Below are positions 23,449-35,686 of a stretch of 64,000 nt of DNA, in pieces. Made by a program: the position numbers and the translations under genes. Location: positions 1 through 64,000 of the forward strand of contig JAIWND010000057.1 in NCBI GenBank assembly GCA_025330725.1. Reading direction: 5' to 3'. Below the pieces are notes generated by a model that saw only the letters and a list, made by a program, of their open reading frames with translations, made no database searches and was not told where the DNA came from. The stretch comes from Chlamydoabsidia padenii (Eukaryota; Mucoromycota; Mucoromycetes; Mucorales; Cunninghamellaceae). The stretch's first letter is position 1; each line of letters begins with the position of its first letter.

Positions 23449-24107
23449 TAAAAGGCTGGGGAAGCATTGTATGTGAAGGGTTGGGTGATGCATTGCATGC
23501 TGTCTGCATAAAAAAAAAAAGTCAAGACAGTTAAAATCAAACAACGCTTCAATCAGGCATAGTAAAAGGAGTCGAGAATAGATTTTTATTATAAATAAGA
23601 CATTTAATCCAGCTTATGCGATAAAGTTTACGATTAGCCAAGTTCCCTTACTTCTCTAATAGGGTCAAATAAAGAGCTATTTACCTTTCAAGGGGGGGGA
23701 CTTGTAGGGAGTTTGGAGTTTCAGTTTTATCATAGGATGCTGTCTAATTTAGCTAATAATAGAAAAAACATAGAAGGAAGTTGATATCAAAAAGGGAACG
23801 AGTATAGGTCAAAGTAGATGATCAAAGAAGAGATCGTATGAATGAGTTAGACCGAATGGCTTGTTGATGGATCAAAAGGGGAATCTTCTAGTAGGTAGGT
23901 AGATGAAGATCATTGGCAGAAAAGGAACATTGATCATAAAAAAACACCAGTGAGCCTGCTAGGTGACAAGAAGACCATGAGTCTAAGAACACGATTACAA
24001 TTAACATGGCAGTAGCATCCTACAAGTATATAACACAAATTATATCCAAGAGATCAAGTAACATCAGCTAAATCCAGGTATTACTCCATCTTCTGATATG
24101 CAAGCGT

Positions 24108-24464
24108 GATTCATGGAACAAACTTAGTTTACCGCTAGTTTGGCAAAAAATTGAAAGCCGTTGATTAATATACAATATACAATTTCGTGATCATGTTGAT
24201 ACCATTGCGATTGACCCTTGATGATTACCTTTCACAACCGATATCTTTAGTATAACCTTGTTATGTTGTTCTTCTTGTCCATATCAAAAGAAGAGTCCAA
24301 TTGAAGATTGTTGTGTTGTTAATCCCAAAATATTTTTTAGAAAAAAAAAAAAGGAGCGCTAACTACAGACAAAGAAGTTCGAGGGACGGGGATTAAGAAG
24401 TACTTTTTCTGATTTTCTAATTTTTTGCCAAACTGGCGGTAAATAAAGTTTGTTCTGATTCATG
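24108..24464. mobile_element. MITE-like unit with about 45-bp inverted repeats
   Basis: The left arm 24108-24152 (contains AACAAACTTAGTTTACCGC and GTTTGGCAAAAAATT) is mirrored by the right arm 24419-24464 with roughly 85% identity. The 357-bp unit has no coding capacity. The superfamily is not clear and I could not define a target duplication. Confidence 0.55.
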
Positions 24465-25162
24465 CGGCGGAGATTATTTTCAAAATCCGATGTCATGCGC
24501 CGTCGACAAAAGGATGAACGTTCAGGTATAAAAAATTCTGCCCCTTTGAGGTATCATCTTACATTTGCAAATGAATGTTTATGATAGTTTGTCGATCTGT
24601 ATCTGTTTTTGAGTGACACAATATAATCAGAGAAGAGAGAAGAAATGCATGTAATATTGGCACATCTTTATTTGTTTACAAACAGTTGTGAATGAACATG
24701 GTTCTCATTTTTTGCTCTCCTGCATAAAAAAAAAACTGTACCATTCATTCCTCCTGGATAGATAGTCAGTCATAATCTATTAGGCGAGAGACACGGTTGG
24801 TCAGTTAAATAGAATTTGAACCTTCTACTTGATAATTTGTCAAAAGGCTACACGCTGATTAGTAATTAATTGCACATACAAAACATGTTTCATTCAGGGA
24901 ATATCCTTTTGATTGACAATAGTAATATGAACAAATTAAATAAACACCAATAAAAGAAACCCTATTTAGTTTATTTTAGTATACTGCTGTCAGGGCGGTC
25001 AAGAAAATGATCTTCATTACATAGCACACATAACTGGCGTTAGTAAACAAACACATTGTTGTTTACCCATATAAAAATGAAATTCAAAAGCCCTCTCTAT
25101 CTTTTTGTTTTTTTTTTGTTTTTATTAACTCAACTTGCTCCTTTTTATACAACACATTCACA

Positions 25163-27094
25163 ATGATACTATTACCAATCTTTTTATGGTCTATGATACT
25201 GGTGGTAGTTGTGGAAGGCAAACTTCGTACGTTTGAACTGAATATCAGCAAAGGTTTATGGAATCCTGTTTGTGGTAGTACTAGTGATAGTGAAGTAATG
25301 CTAGTGAATGGTCAATACCCTGGCCCAGCTATCCATGCAACCATCAATGATGATATCCATGTGATTGTCCGCAATCAAGGCGATGAACCCACCACTGTCC
25401 ATTTTCATGGTATCCTTCAAATTGGTACCACCGAATCCGACGGGATGCCTTATGTTACACAAGCACCAATAATGCCAGGGGGTGAATTCCATCATCGATT
25501 CCGTCTCATTAATCAAACTGGCACTTACTTTTACCATGCTCATATTGATTTACAAGATGATAGTGTCCAAGGTCCTTTTATCATCTACCCAAGTGAAGAT
25601 GCCTGGCCAATCTCTGCTTCTGGTAATAGTGCTACAATGAAACATGATGAGGATTTGGATGATGAAATCAAATTGCAAGGGGAAAAAAGAAAAGTAACGA
25701 AAAGTCGCCATGATCCGGTCAATGATGGACCATTTCAATATGATGATGAACGTATTGTCCAACTTGGTGAATGGTGGGCTCAAGGTCCGACTGATCGATT
25801 AAATTATTACTTGGGTGATTCCTACCGAGGGTTTATAGCTGCCGATAGTTATTTGATCAATGGTCGAGGTTCGATTCTGAAATCAAATGAAACTAGTCAT
25901 GATGATTCTCTGAAGCCCGATGACTCGTGCCCTGGTTTTGCTGCCATTGATGTGTCTCCTGGGAAAGTGTACCGATTACGCGTGATTGGTGCCCTTAGTT
26001 TTGCCACGGTAGGATTTTCGATTGCCAAACATAATATGACAATTATTGAAATGGATGGTACTTTGATCCAACCTTATGAAACAGATTACTTGGAAATCTC
26101 TTCTGGACAACGATTCTCGGTCTTGTTGAAAACTGAGCAGCCGGTGGGCACATCTTATAACATTGGTGTACAAGCTTATTGGATCACCAATACTACCGCC
26201 ACAGGTCATGCCATTTTGAACTACTTGGACAAGGACATTGACTTGACTCGGACTACCATGGAATCCGCCAGTGATCCTGCCTTACCGGTCTTCCCACCTG
26301 CTACCAATCAATGGGTGATTCCTGATGTGTCTCCTTTGGAACCCGAAGAAAAAGATCATGATTTCAATGCACCACCTGATCGGACAATTATTTTGATGCC
26401 CAAGGAACAATTGGTGGCCAATAAGACTCGATGGATGATTAATGACCGCCCGATGCCAATGTGGCAAGTTCCCATTATTGATCAGCTTGTGGAATCCCGA
26501 AAGAATGGCAAGAGTTTTTCTTCCTACAAGATGAATCATACTGCAATGGCTCTTAACAAGGCCGGTAAATGGGATGGGTATGACGAAGGAATGCAAACTT
26601 ATCCTATTCGAGATAAAGAAGTGATCGATTTTGTTATTCATACCTCCACGTTGATCAACCATAACATTTGTGCAGGTAAGGACTGGTGTAAAAGAGATAA
26701 ACGGAAAAACTGACTTTTTTTAATGCTTATAGCCCATCCTTGGCATTCACATGGATTTGTTCATTACCCTATTGCTCATGGTCCAGGAGAATATATACAT
26801 GAAAGGGATAATCAGATTCGGAATTTCAATCATCCGGTGGCAAAAGATACTACAGTTGTTTACCCTATTCCTCCTGACAATACTGATCAAGTCGGAACTC
26901 CTTGCGGATGGACCAAAATACGAGTATATTCGGTAAGTGGGTCTTTTCTCTGAAAGCTTTTATATACTGATACTTTGTCAACATAGAATAATCCAGGATT
27001 ATGGGCTTTCCATTGTCATATCACTGGCCATATGCTGCAAGGAATGATGATTGTGGTAGAAATGGCAACTGAACATATCAAGTATCTTCAATGA
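25163..27094 (+). CDS. Secreted multicopper oxidase (laccase/ferroxidase-like)
   Basis: Exons 25163-26675, 26733-26932 and 26987-27094 give 606 residues. A hydrophobic N-terminus (MILLPIFLWSMILVVVVEG) is a likely signal peptide. Copper-binding blocks are complete: HFHG and YHAH in domain 1, HPWHSHG, and HCHITGHMLQGMM in domain 3 (type 1 copper Cys, with Met in the axial position). Three cupredoxin domains are expected. Such enzymes oxidise phenols, ascorbate or Fe(II) with reduction of O2 to water. There is no C-terminal membrane anchor as in Fet3, so a soluble extracellular or vacuolar oxidase is more likely. The insertion between domains 1 and 2 (SGNSATMKHDEDLDDE) is highly charged. Substrate cannot be decided from sequence. 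Confidence 0.93.
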
Positions 27095-27602
27095 TTTAGG
27101 ATAGCAACAACTGCTAAACTGTGTTAACTTACTTAATAAACATATATATATATATATATATATATACTCTCTTTGTATTGTATATGAAATGACTTTAATA
27201 GGGCAAAAGATATGGAATAATTCATGCCTTCATTTCTTTGTGTTGGACCCACTATAACCCAAATATGGTACAGTAATTCCAAGAATACTCATCGCACATG
27301 AATAAATAAAAAATAAAAATAAAAGAGAGAGAGTTGTTGTCCTTATGCACTTTAGTACATACAGTAAAAAGACAAAGTAAAATGGCATTAGTATACAAAA
27401 GTTAAACAAGTAAATTACACTGAGTAAAATTTCCATTGAGACAAATCATCAAAAGCAGAGTCTGAGGTTCTATGTTGCCCAAATTTACCGTTCTGCTTTA
27501 TTAAAGGCAATAGCTAGATGTATACAGTATATGTGCGATGTAAACTATGGGAGTGATGATAAATGGTTATATTACTAATGTGTCTGTAGTGTTTTTGCCT
27601 TC
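27095..27602. other. Convergent 3' intergenic region
   Basis: Contains an (AT)n microsatellite at about 27,143-27,168. No gene seen. Presumed 3' UTRs of the oxidase and the Dpy-30 gene. Confidence 0.5.
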
Positions 27603-28169
27603 TTATTCCTCTATTGAATTTTTATTTGATGCTGATCTATCAAGTAAAAACTGCCCAAGAAAAGCCAAAGGATCTGCAGGTCTATCAAAAGCAAGTTAAT
27701 AACAGATACGCCTTTAAGCCGCATATGCTTTTTCAACGTCAAGTTTTGTTTTTCACTTTACCTTTGTGATACTAAAAGTTTCATTCCTTCCAACAGGGTC
27801 GGAACTACAGTATGATCAAGGTAGGTGCGAGGAGCCGAGTCTGGTCCGCGCAATATATCGATGGAAGGGGCGGCTGTTGGTGTATTCAAAGGCAGTGATG
27901 AAGAAGCTATTTCACCGTTTTTGGTGTTGGTATCATTGACCCCGGGAGAGGGACTGCCTTGATCAAACGAGGATTGCTTCTACAAAAAAAAAAAAGGAGG
28001 GGAAGGGAATCTTATCAGTCAAATGTCGTCACCATTGGATTTTTCATCTTACATCGTTGACTGATAGACTAGTTTCTTGTGGTGGTGGGATTGATATGTT
28101 ATTATCTCTATCAACATTGTGTAATGAAGTACTTGATCCCTGGGTGTTTCGAAAGTTAGTATCATTCAT
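27603..28169 (-). CDS. SDC1: Dpy-30 motif protein (COMPASS subunit Sdc1/DPY30)
   Basis: Exons 28169-28053, 27979-27762 and 27681-27603 give 137 residues. The first about 95 residues are low-complexity. The C-terminus is a clear Dpy-30 dimerisation motif: PRTYLDHTVVPTLLEGMK followed across an intron by RPADPLAFLGQFLL. Dpy-30/Sdc1 dimerises and docks on the Ash2/Bre2 subunit of the Set1 (COMPASS) histone H3K4 methyltransferase. The last intron falls between the two helices of the motif, and the phases agree. The frame is open upstream of the ATG, but the extension has no similarity. Confidence 0.88.
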
Positions 28170-30298
28170 TATATCAGTTGGCACTGTCGAGAAAAAGGAG
28201 GGCCAAAAAAAGATCCTGTTAAATCGCCTGGAAATAAAGACCGTCACTTTCGGGCAATGTGCCCTAGCGATCAACTTGCTGAAACTAAGGGGAACACAGC
28301 TAAAGGAAGATACATACTGAAATGAGAACTGATAGTAACTTTAATGAACTAATATTAAACATATTATGCAAGTTGAGGGAGTAAAAAAGAAGTGCGACCG
28401 AAAAATTGGCCGCCAAATGCTTTTAGGCGATTTATCATGCTCACGATTTTGATTTTGAAATCTTCAAATCACTCGTTAAAAGGGACTTTAGCAGGTACCT
28501 GTTTCACATTCACCTGGCATGGCAAGTGTATTAAATTGTATATTCAACGTTCCATTTTTTTCCTACTTTTCTCACTTTGTTTGGCCACTATTGCTTGACT
28601 CACACAATTGTTAAAGAGCGCTGACAACAGTAAAGTTCATGATTTAAAGAAAACGACTTTATCGATGACAGAACTGTAAATTCACTCACAAAGTAGTGCT
28701 TGGATTGAATGCCTAACCATATACAGTCTTGGACCAAATAAAGGCGCGTTGAAAGAGATGAAAATGCGACTCCTTTTTATGTGTACTGCTTTGCTTTGGC
28801 TAAAAGTCCCTGTGATTCACGTTGTTTCTGTTGGTTGTTCACTTTGTCCGTGCAACAACTTGTTGACGACATTGAAGGCAACCAGAAAAATTATGATCTA
28901 GCAAGAGGTAAGGTAGTAAGCGGTAAGCAGTTCTCACTCATTAATTTTCGACTTCCTTATTAGGGAACTGTGATCTCACATCACTCCACTTCTCTCGTAT
29001 CAACCTGATAGGCGATACCAATTTGAAAACTAACTGTCATTTTATGAATATTCTACCCACAGGATAGATAGATATATAATTTATTACTGTTATCAAATGT
29101 CAACGTAACAATTAATTTATAAAGCCATCACAAAAGTTGGAGACTGAACGCCATTTAGCATACACATCTGTTGTTCCAGCAGGTACAAATATCACCGCAG
29201 TTACGGCAGGCAGCTTGAGCATTGATGGTTTGCAAGAAAACGAAAATCAAGAGGATCAAAAGGAATTTGTAGTCAACCATTTTTATGTAGAGTTATTTTT
29301 TATGAGAGATAAAATGTCAAACGAGAACAAAGTACTATGGTTTATATACCTTTTGAATCTTCCTTGGCTGTGGGAAACCAATTATAAGGCATGAAAAAAG
29401 ACATGAATGGAAAATATTATCGAATTTGGATTATCATCCACCACGTTGCAACAGTACAGTACTGTGTGCAACGGAATAAAGTTTTTTTTTTTATATTTCA
29501 TTAATACGTGACACATAGTCGTATGCGTTACGCCATACTAAAGATGAAATAATTGCCATTAGTGAGTGGTTGTCCCACGAAAAAGATGACGGATTATGAC
29601 AGGTAATGAAACTTGCCAACAGGACTTTTTGGAAACACTGTTTATTATGGATTACCCATCCACAAGAGAACCAAGAAAGAAAGAAAAAAAGATGGAAGAT
29701 ATCAGTATTACCAAAACCTACTCATCGGATACTTTACTATTTTTATACACATACCTCAAATTAACTTTTACAAGAAAAGGAATAAAAAAAAAAAAACTAC
29801 ATCAGCCTATCAAATCTTCTAACAGTATTCTTGAAGATTGTTGTAATTCGAACAAACCAATCACTTTATTTGCATAAACCTATACGGCATTTGTTTGTAT
29901 CTCTCATGCAGGCATCATAATCGTCCTTTGTGTGTGTGTGTGTTTTCGAGACGCACACAGTGCAGGAACGGGGACACAAGAATGTCTATGATGCTACGGG
30001 CTGTGCATCATCAAAAGAATCGCATGTTTTTGACTCTCTCTTTGATGATCTCGGGCTGATTTGTGAGAAATCCAATCGTCTATTGAACAAAGCTAATGAA
30101 CGAATTGGTTCGAGTCGCAAAGAGATAAATACCGTCGATTTTAATAGCTAATTCCAATTCTCGCTTTGTAGAGAGATGGTGATCAGTTTCTGAAGAAGGA
30201 AATGCAGGGTTTTCATCTTACTTTGAGGTCGGCGTAAACGCCGGGGGAAATATCAGATACTTTTTTTTTTTTTTTTCCCATTTACATGCGTGGTTTAT
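28170..30298. other. Gene-poor 2.1-kb region
   Basis: Several short frames exist (for example 29137-29394 and 29930-30151, the latter a plausible helical peptide) but none splices into a larger protein or matches a family I know. A short TG microsatellite lies at about 29,927-29,942 and a T16 run at about 30,261. I see nothing else supportable. Confidence 0.4.
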
Positions 30299-30743
30299 TT
30301 AAAGATTCAATAGCAAAATGAATAATACAAAATAAGTTGTCAAAGTAGCCATTGTTGTCAATAAAACCCAATTACCACTAGTACGGAATGGGATGGACAA
30401 ATCAAAGACATCTCCTGCTGTGCGCCTTCGCCAAAGAGCAATAGCCAATAAGGCCAAACCAAAAACGAAAAATGTAATACCTATCTTATAAAACTCTCGA
30501 GTGAAAATCTTCAATATCAAAAGCCCAGTTGAGAAAGCTGCCAGTGATGTTCTCCAGTAAGCTCCCTCAAACGTTCGTTGTCTTGCTGAATAGATTCAAA
30601 CTAAAAGTATGAAAACATCTGTTCTTCATGGGCTGTTGTGTACCCTAATATTTTTTACCTCTAAGATCTTGTAGCTCTGACTCGGTCAAAAGTACTGATT
30701 GCCTTCGATGCCCTCGAATTAATTCAGCTTGTCTTTGCTTCAT
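30299..30743 (-). CDS. DUF202-domain small membrane protein
   Basis: Two exons, 30743-30659 and 30585-30299, give 123 residues. The joined sequence reads LRARQRTFEGAYWRTSLAAFSTGLLILKIF, matching the DUF202 signature (RTFxxxxRTSLA, first membrane helix), followed by two more hydrophobic helices (FYKIGITFFVFGLALLAIALW and WVLLTTMATLTTYFVLFILLL). DUF202 also forms the membrane part of the Vtc1 subunit of the vacuolar polyphosphate polymerase; stand-alone members have unknown roles. The acceptor chosen (CTATTCAG) is the one that keeps the signature in frame. The gene is divergent from the hydrolase at 30879, with only 135 bp between start codons. Confidence 0.78.
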
Positions 30744-30878
30744 TAGTGAAACCTTTAAACAAAGGAGTTGATACTTGGAATTTTCTCTACTTTTTTTTTT
30801 TCATTGAGACTGAGTTTGAATATTTCTCGATATATCAAAGAGAAGACCCGCTGTCCCCCGTACTTTTCTTTTTGTAGT

Positions 30879-31976
30879 ATGTTTCATAGTAGGAAATCGA
30901 TACTGTCCATCTTTTACGAAAGTCCCAACAGAAAATTAAAGCAATTTTCCACTTTAGCCACTTCTGGACTCCTCTTTTTCGGTGTTTCCGTTGGTTTATA
31001 CACTTACAAGGTATAAAGAATGATAGAAAAGCTCGATTTGACCTACCTGCAAAATATGACCGACACATATTTTATTCTTTGAAAGTGTCTTATGCTTATT
31101 GCTTTCCAAAACCAGCTGATATATATGGGATATTTGCCACCCGGCTCACGGTGCAATGAAGATTTTCGACAAAGTATCCCCCCCTCTTTGAGTGTGCGAG
31201 AAGAGACCATCACAACTTGTGACAAAAAACGACTCCATGGTTTTATTGTTACAAAGAAACAACAACAACAACAACAACAACAAGCGTCCACTACTACTAC
31301 GGTGAATACCACTAATACCAAGAAGAGTTTCTCGAACCGTGGACCTGTTATGATCTACTTTCAGGGGAACGCCGGAAACATGTCTGATCGATTCGATCTT
31401 TTCAAAAGTATTATTGCCGCGATACCAAAGTTAACCATTGTCGGTATTACCTATCGCCAATATGGAAACAGTGAAGGCTATGCAACTGAACATGGTTTGA
31501 AAAAAGATGCTTGTGCTATCCTAAAAACAGTTCGATCCATTTATGGATATGATAGTCCCATTTATCTCTACGGGCATTCGTTAGGTGGGGCTGTAGCTCT
31601 CGACCTGGCAACAGCGGCGACGATTCAAGGTATAATTATTGAAAATACATTCATTAGCATCTATGATATGGTTTGTGCTTTATATCCGAGGTACAGTCCG
31701 TATCCTTTCATAGCTAAATATTGTCTCTGGAATCATTGGGATAATCATATCACAATCCGAAAACTGCCATCTACATTGCCGATACTTTTATTATCATCCG
31801 AACATGATGAAATCGTTCCGTCATTTCATATGAAACGACTTTATACGCTTGCTCGCAATAATCACATCCATAATGCGACATTTATCAATTTCAGTCGCTC
31901 GCTGCATATGAATATATATTCGGCAGAGCCTCGTTTATTCAAATCAGCGCTTAGGGATTTCATCAAGGATGACTAA
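30879..31976 (+). CDS. Alpha/beta hydrolase, Bem46/ABHD13-like
   Basis: Exons 30879-31010 and 31086-31976 give 340 residues. A hydrophobic segment near residues 28-42 (TSGLLFFGVSVGLY) is a likely membrane anchor. The family entry block NQLIYMGYLPPGSR is followed by a Gln run (CAA repeat) and the fold core YFQGNAGNMSDR (oxyanion region). The nucleophile lies in YGHSLGGAVALDLA (Ser near residue 209), the acid in SSEHDEIVP (Asp near 284) and the His in RSLHMNIY (near 317). Bem46-type proteins are ER or membrane-associated serine hydrolases tied to polarity in fungi; the substrate is unknown. The poly-Gln insertion is not part of the conserved fold. Confidence 0.9.
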
Positions 31977-32584
31977 ATAAAGTTACAGTGGCTCCACTCC
32001 CCAACGTTCGCTTTCCAACAAACTAAATTCGCTTTGGTTTCCGACCAAAGTTCGTTTTGGTAGCAGCTCAATTTTGCGCATTTGCATTATCCAAAGCTCG
32101 CTTTTTTTTGCAATCAAATTTCGTCAAGGTCAAGCTTTCGATCCAAGGCCAAAAAAGGCTTCCAAGTTTGTTGTGTTTGACATGGTTTCGATTATGTTTC
32201 TTCTCATTCTGAATATGCATGTATCAGTTGACGCTTACCATGAGTCGTGCGATCAGTTCAAAAGCTTGAATCCAATACTTGTGCTGATTCCAGCAATTGG
32301 GGTTAAGAGCTGAGCGCTCCCAGCTTTCGTCATGACCAATGAATGTCGACAGCAGAATCATCTTGTAGCCAAAGACTTGTATGCTAAAGAGCCTTCTCTT
32401 GGCAAAGGTAAAGTGAGATGCCTGTTGATATCGACTTTTTCCCTCCTATAAGTACATTGACGTGTATTCCAGAAGCATCAATGTATCTTCCTCAGTGTGG
32501 AGAACATCGACCTGGCTGTTTGAAGATAAATTAGGTTCGCGTGTAATATAAGTGAAGAATATGGTAAAGGTGATAAAAAAGGTT
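31977..32584. other. Spacer with transposon-end-like sequence
   Basis: Immediately after the hydrolase stop, TACAGTGGCTCCACTCCCC resembles a Tc1/mariner terminus (TA then CAGTGG) and is followed by repeated TTCGCTTT / TTCGTTTT boxes up to about 32,110. No partner end was found, so it may be a solitary fragment. The short frame at 32,074-32,313 has no recognisable similarity. Confidence 0.35.
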
Positions 32585-32677
32585 ACAAAAAAATCGCGGA
32601 GAATTCAACCCCCGCCAGGCTTTTCGTAGGCATGGGATTCTTTTTCGCGGAAAAAAAAATGGGGGACCATGACAACC
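32585..32677 (+). repeat. Left terminal inverted repeat of the MULE element
   Basis: Outer block ACAAAAAAATCGCGG continuing to GGGATTCTT and ending GACAACC. It contains an extra A-rich stretch of about 17 bp not present in the right repeat. Confidence 0.88.
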
Positions 32678-32727
32678 AAAAAAAAAAGTTGAGGGCGATC
32701 TCAAAGAAGACATTTTATTTTTTGAAA

Positions 32728-35524
32728 CTAGATGTGTCTTGTATATGGATCATCGTCTTGCCACGTTCTTGGTAAAGTTGTACGTTGGCGTTCTCGGATG
32801 ACAGCCTCAATGCAAGCATCGACACTACCATCATTCTGAGCACGGTAAAACACAGTTGCTTGTGTTGGGTGTGACACCTCCAACAAACTGGCATATTTGC
32901 CTCTCGTCTCCTCTTCTTCTTCTTCTTCAACTCTTGTTAGTAGCTCTCTGAGCCTTCTCGCATCGGCACGCTTATCCCTGTACCAGATTTCCAACACCAA
33001 CAAATTACACTCCTCATTCACGACAGGGGCTTCATCGTTGCCTTGGTCACCTTCTTCCGGATCTCACCTAAGAATTCTTCCGCGTGGAATCACCAAATCA
33101 GGGATGGTGAAAGGTGACGGTTGTTGCTGTTCTAGTCTTCGGCGTGGGATTATCAGTGCCGGTGGTTCAGCATCACTTGCAATATAGGATGACGGATGTC
33201 GCATAGGAGGACGAGATTGGAGTGAACCCTTTTTCTTTCGACCACGTGCGTAATCTTCCCCGTTATTTGTGATGCATTGATCCCCACCATCTATATCCTG
33301 CTCTCCAACCATACACTATACAAAAAGCCACAATAAAAAGATATATATATATATATATATAAACAGGATGTAATATGATTTTTGAGACAAAACGCCTTCA
33401 CGAGGATAATTATCAGAATGGTAAGGATTGGGGTTGATGGTCTACGCGTAGAAATATTTAGCATAGTTAAAATAAATTAGGTGGATTAGATATAATTACT
33501 TGCAGGAAACTGATGAATGGTGGCGTGTGTGATCGTTTAATAAAAAAATCTTCTGTTAACCAAATCATCATGGTCGTTTTTCCGATGGGAATCATACCGT
33601 TTACGGCAGATTTCGCCCAGCGGTCGTATGCAGATTTTGTATACCAGTTTCCATGCAGGTATGCCCAAGTGTCCTGAAGGTTGTTGGCGTGGCAGTAGTT
33701 GTAGATTTATTCTGTCGAACGCATCTGGATTGCTTCATTTGATGGATGATATGTCAGATCTGATGCATGAATTTCAATTCCTTTTTTTGTAGATGCCCCT
33801 GAATCACTGAAAAAACTTTTACCTTCGGGAATCATGTGGTGCATGTTGTAATGTTTCCCCATCATTTCCAATATAACTGTTTTCTAGCTTATTGTCGCTA
33901 ACAGATTTCCCCCTCTTCTTCTAGCATCGTGAACGGGAAAGAAGCTAGGATCAACGAACTCATATTCATTGTGTGCATCGAATCCATTGTAAATTGGGAG
34001 AATGGTAGTTTTTGGTTTAGATAATTTAGTTTTGACAACTCTCTTCAAGTGCCAAAGACACAAACGAACAATTAATCGACCATTGGATGACCAAACAGCT
34101 TCAATTGCAGCGATTTTAGCTTGATCTTTGTCGGTAAAGAAGATAGTGGGGTTCAAACCCCGATCCTTCATCGCTCTGAAAAAGATTTTCAGGGTTGCAA
34201 TCCTTCCTGTATCTGCATATGGTTCAGATGAGGCATTGGTATTGCTGTCAATCTTCATAATCAAAAAAGCAATGGGATAGCCTGAACATTAGACATTTGC
34301 AACAACACTAAGTAGTTCGAAACCGACGCGTTTCGTTTTGTACGTCGAGTCGACATGGTATTCTGTAACCTGGTCGCTTTGAACAAGGAGATCCAAAAAG
34401 CCAGTTTTGAAGCCCAAATACTTTACACCAGCAGTGTTTCGAAACATCAACTACAGTACATCATTTAATATTAAATACAACAATAGATCAATAAGTTTAT
34501 TAGTAAATATTGACAAATAATCTACACTACAGTATCTAGACTATGTACTATGTACTATACCCTATATCTAGTTACTCCTCGCACCCACAACCATTTCCTA
34601 CAGAATCCTTCACTAAACCCATAATTGTTGCTTACCTCCTCACAATCCAATTCTTCTTGTAGCGATTCTACTAGGATGCGACTTGATTGAAGTTGATCTT
34701 CGGCTTTCTTGTACGACGCCACGAATGCATTGCGCCAGGCCGAGGACACTTGCCCCTGGTTAACAACGTAGCCAAATTCTTCAAAAACTTTCTCATACAA
34801 GCTCACCGCATTGAGATCGTGGACATCGATCCGCGAGGGAATGAATGTTTTGATCGCTTGAAGCATGGGAGTTGCCCGAATCATACGCAATTCCAATGCT
34901 TCAGGTCTTTCATGGTCAATATAATGGACGACGTTCAAGTTGATCCATCTGTACTTGCGGTTGATGAACCCGAATACTTTTCCTCTGCAGTCGAATGAAT
35001 CCATCCGTTGATAACGTCGTCGCAATATCGATTGGTCTAATTGGCGGCAAGCTACGAAAAAAAAAAAAAAAAGAGGTTAATGTATTTACTGACTTCTATA
35101 CATGTTTACCATGATCATCCTGCGAGTAAACGAATTCGATGGCCACACAGTGTCGCAACTCAGGCGTGGCCATATACCGCGGGTGATACTCGTAGTGATC
35201 GATATCCGTGACAAGATCCAAAATTGCTTGGTGCATTTGCTGATCTGTCAAGTCGTAGAGAACAGGCGACATATCGACATCAGCGGCCAGATAAACGCCA
35301 ACGTCGCCGACTTCGTCAGGGTCCAAGAAGTGATGCCGGATTTCAGAGTCGTACATAAGAAAAGCGGGAGGTTTTGGTTCTGGCACGTCTCTTTCACGGG
35401 AATTGTAACAAGTTTTAAACAATTTATCTGCTCTAACACCAATGAAAAGTTCATGTCGCTTATAGCCTTTGCATCTGCTACAGCGGATGAGTGTAGAGGG
35501 GTCAGTGGGAGTTGGAGTGTTCAT
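32728..35524 (-). pseudogene. MULE transposase with in-frame stops
   Basis: Exon 1 (35524-35110) and exon 2 (35051-34636) are open and join in phase. They include a cysteine-bearing N-terminus (RCSRCKGYKRHELF) and a block (FDCRGKVFGFINRKYRWINLNVVHYIDHERPEALELR, split over the exon) typical of fungal MULEs. Exon 3 from 34450 contains the first catalytic Asp (VDSTYKTKR), a TAA at 34289-34291, then the second Asp in FFTDKDQAKIAAIE and a CLWHLKR block. Further stops follow near 33889 and 33707, and the block where the third acidic residue is expected (KTTMMIWLTEDFF) is altered. A last stop at 33063 precedes an Arg/Glu-rich tail to 32728. Confidence 0.82.
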
Positions 35525-35608
35525 AGAAAAAGTGAAGATGAAGTAGAGAGGTAGAAGTGAAGTATGAAAAGGAAAGGGAAGAATAATTTTTTTTTTTTTT
35601 TTTTTTTT

Positions 35609-35686
35609 GGTTGTCAGGGTCCGCGATGAAGAATCCCATGCCTACGAAAAGCCTGGCGGGGGTTGAATTCTCCGCGATTTTTTTGT
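35609..35686 (-). repeat. Right terminal inverted repeat of the MULE element
   Basis: Inverted copy of the left repeat, nearly identical across the outer 60 bp, with the inner GACAACC box preserved (GGTTGTC at 35609-35615). A T28 run lies directly inside it. Confidence 0.88.

Larger units (their letters stand above)
23290..25162. other. Gene-poor 1.9-kb spacer with several small repeats
   Basis: No open frame with family similarity. It contains a GC-rich hairpin (23321-23351), three 26-bp tandem repeats (23371-23448) and a MITE-like inverted-repeat unit (24108-24464), each listed separately. The last 200 bp are the presumed promoter of the multicopper oxidase. Confidence 0.5.
32585..35686 (-). 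mobile_element. MULE DNA transposon with long terminal inverted repeats, inactive
   Basis: The 3.1-kb element is bounded by inverted repeats of 93 bp (32585-32677) and 78 bp (35609-35686). The outer 60 bp are almost identical and the difference in length comes from an insertion in the left arm. Each repeat starts ACAAAAAAATCGCGG. A MULE-type transposase gene fills the interior on the minus strand but carries several stops. I could not identify a convincing 9-bp target duplication. Confidence 0.85.

Noticed and set aside
28781..30151. Small plus-strand frames as a possible spliced gene
   Set aside because: No combination of donors and acceptors gave a longer frame with recognisable similarity.
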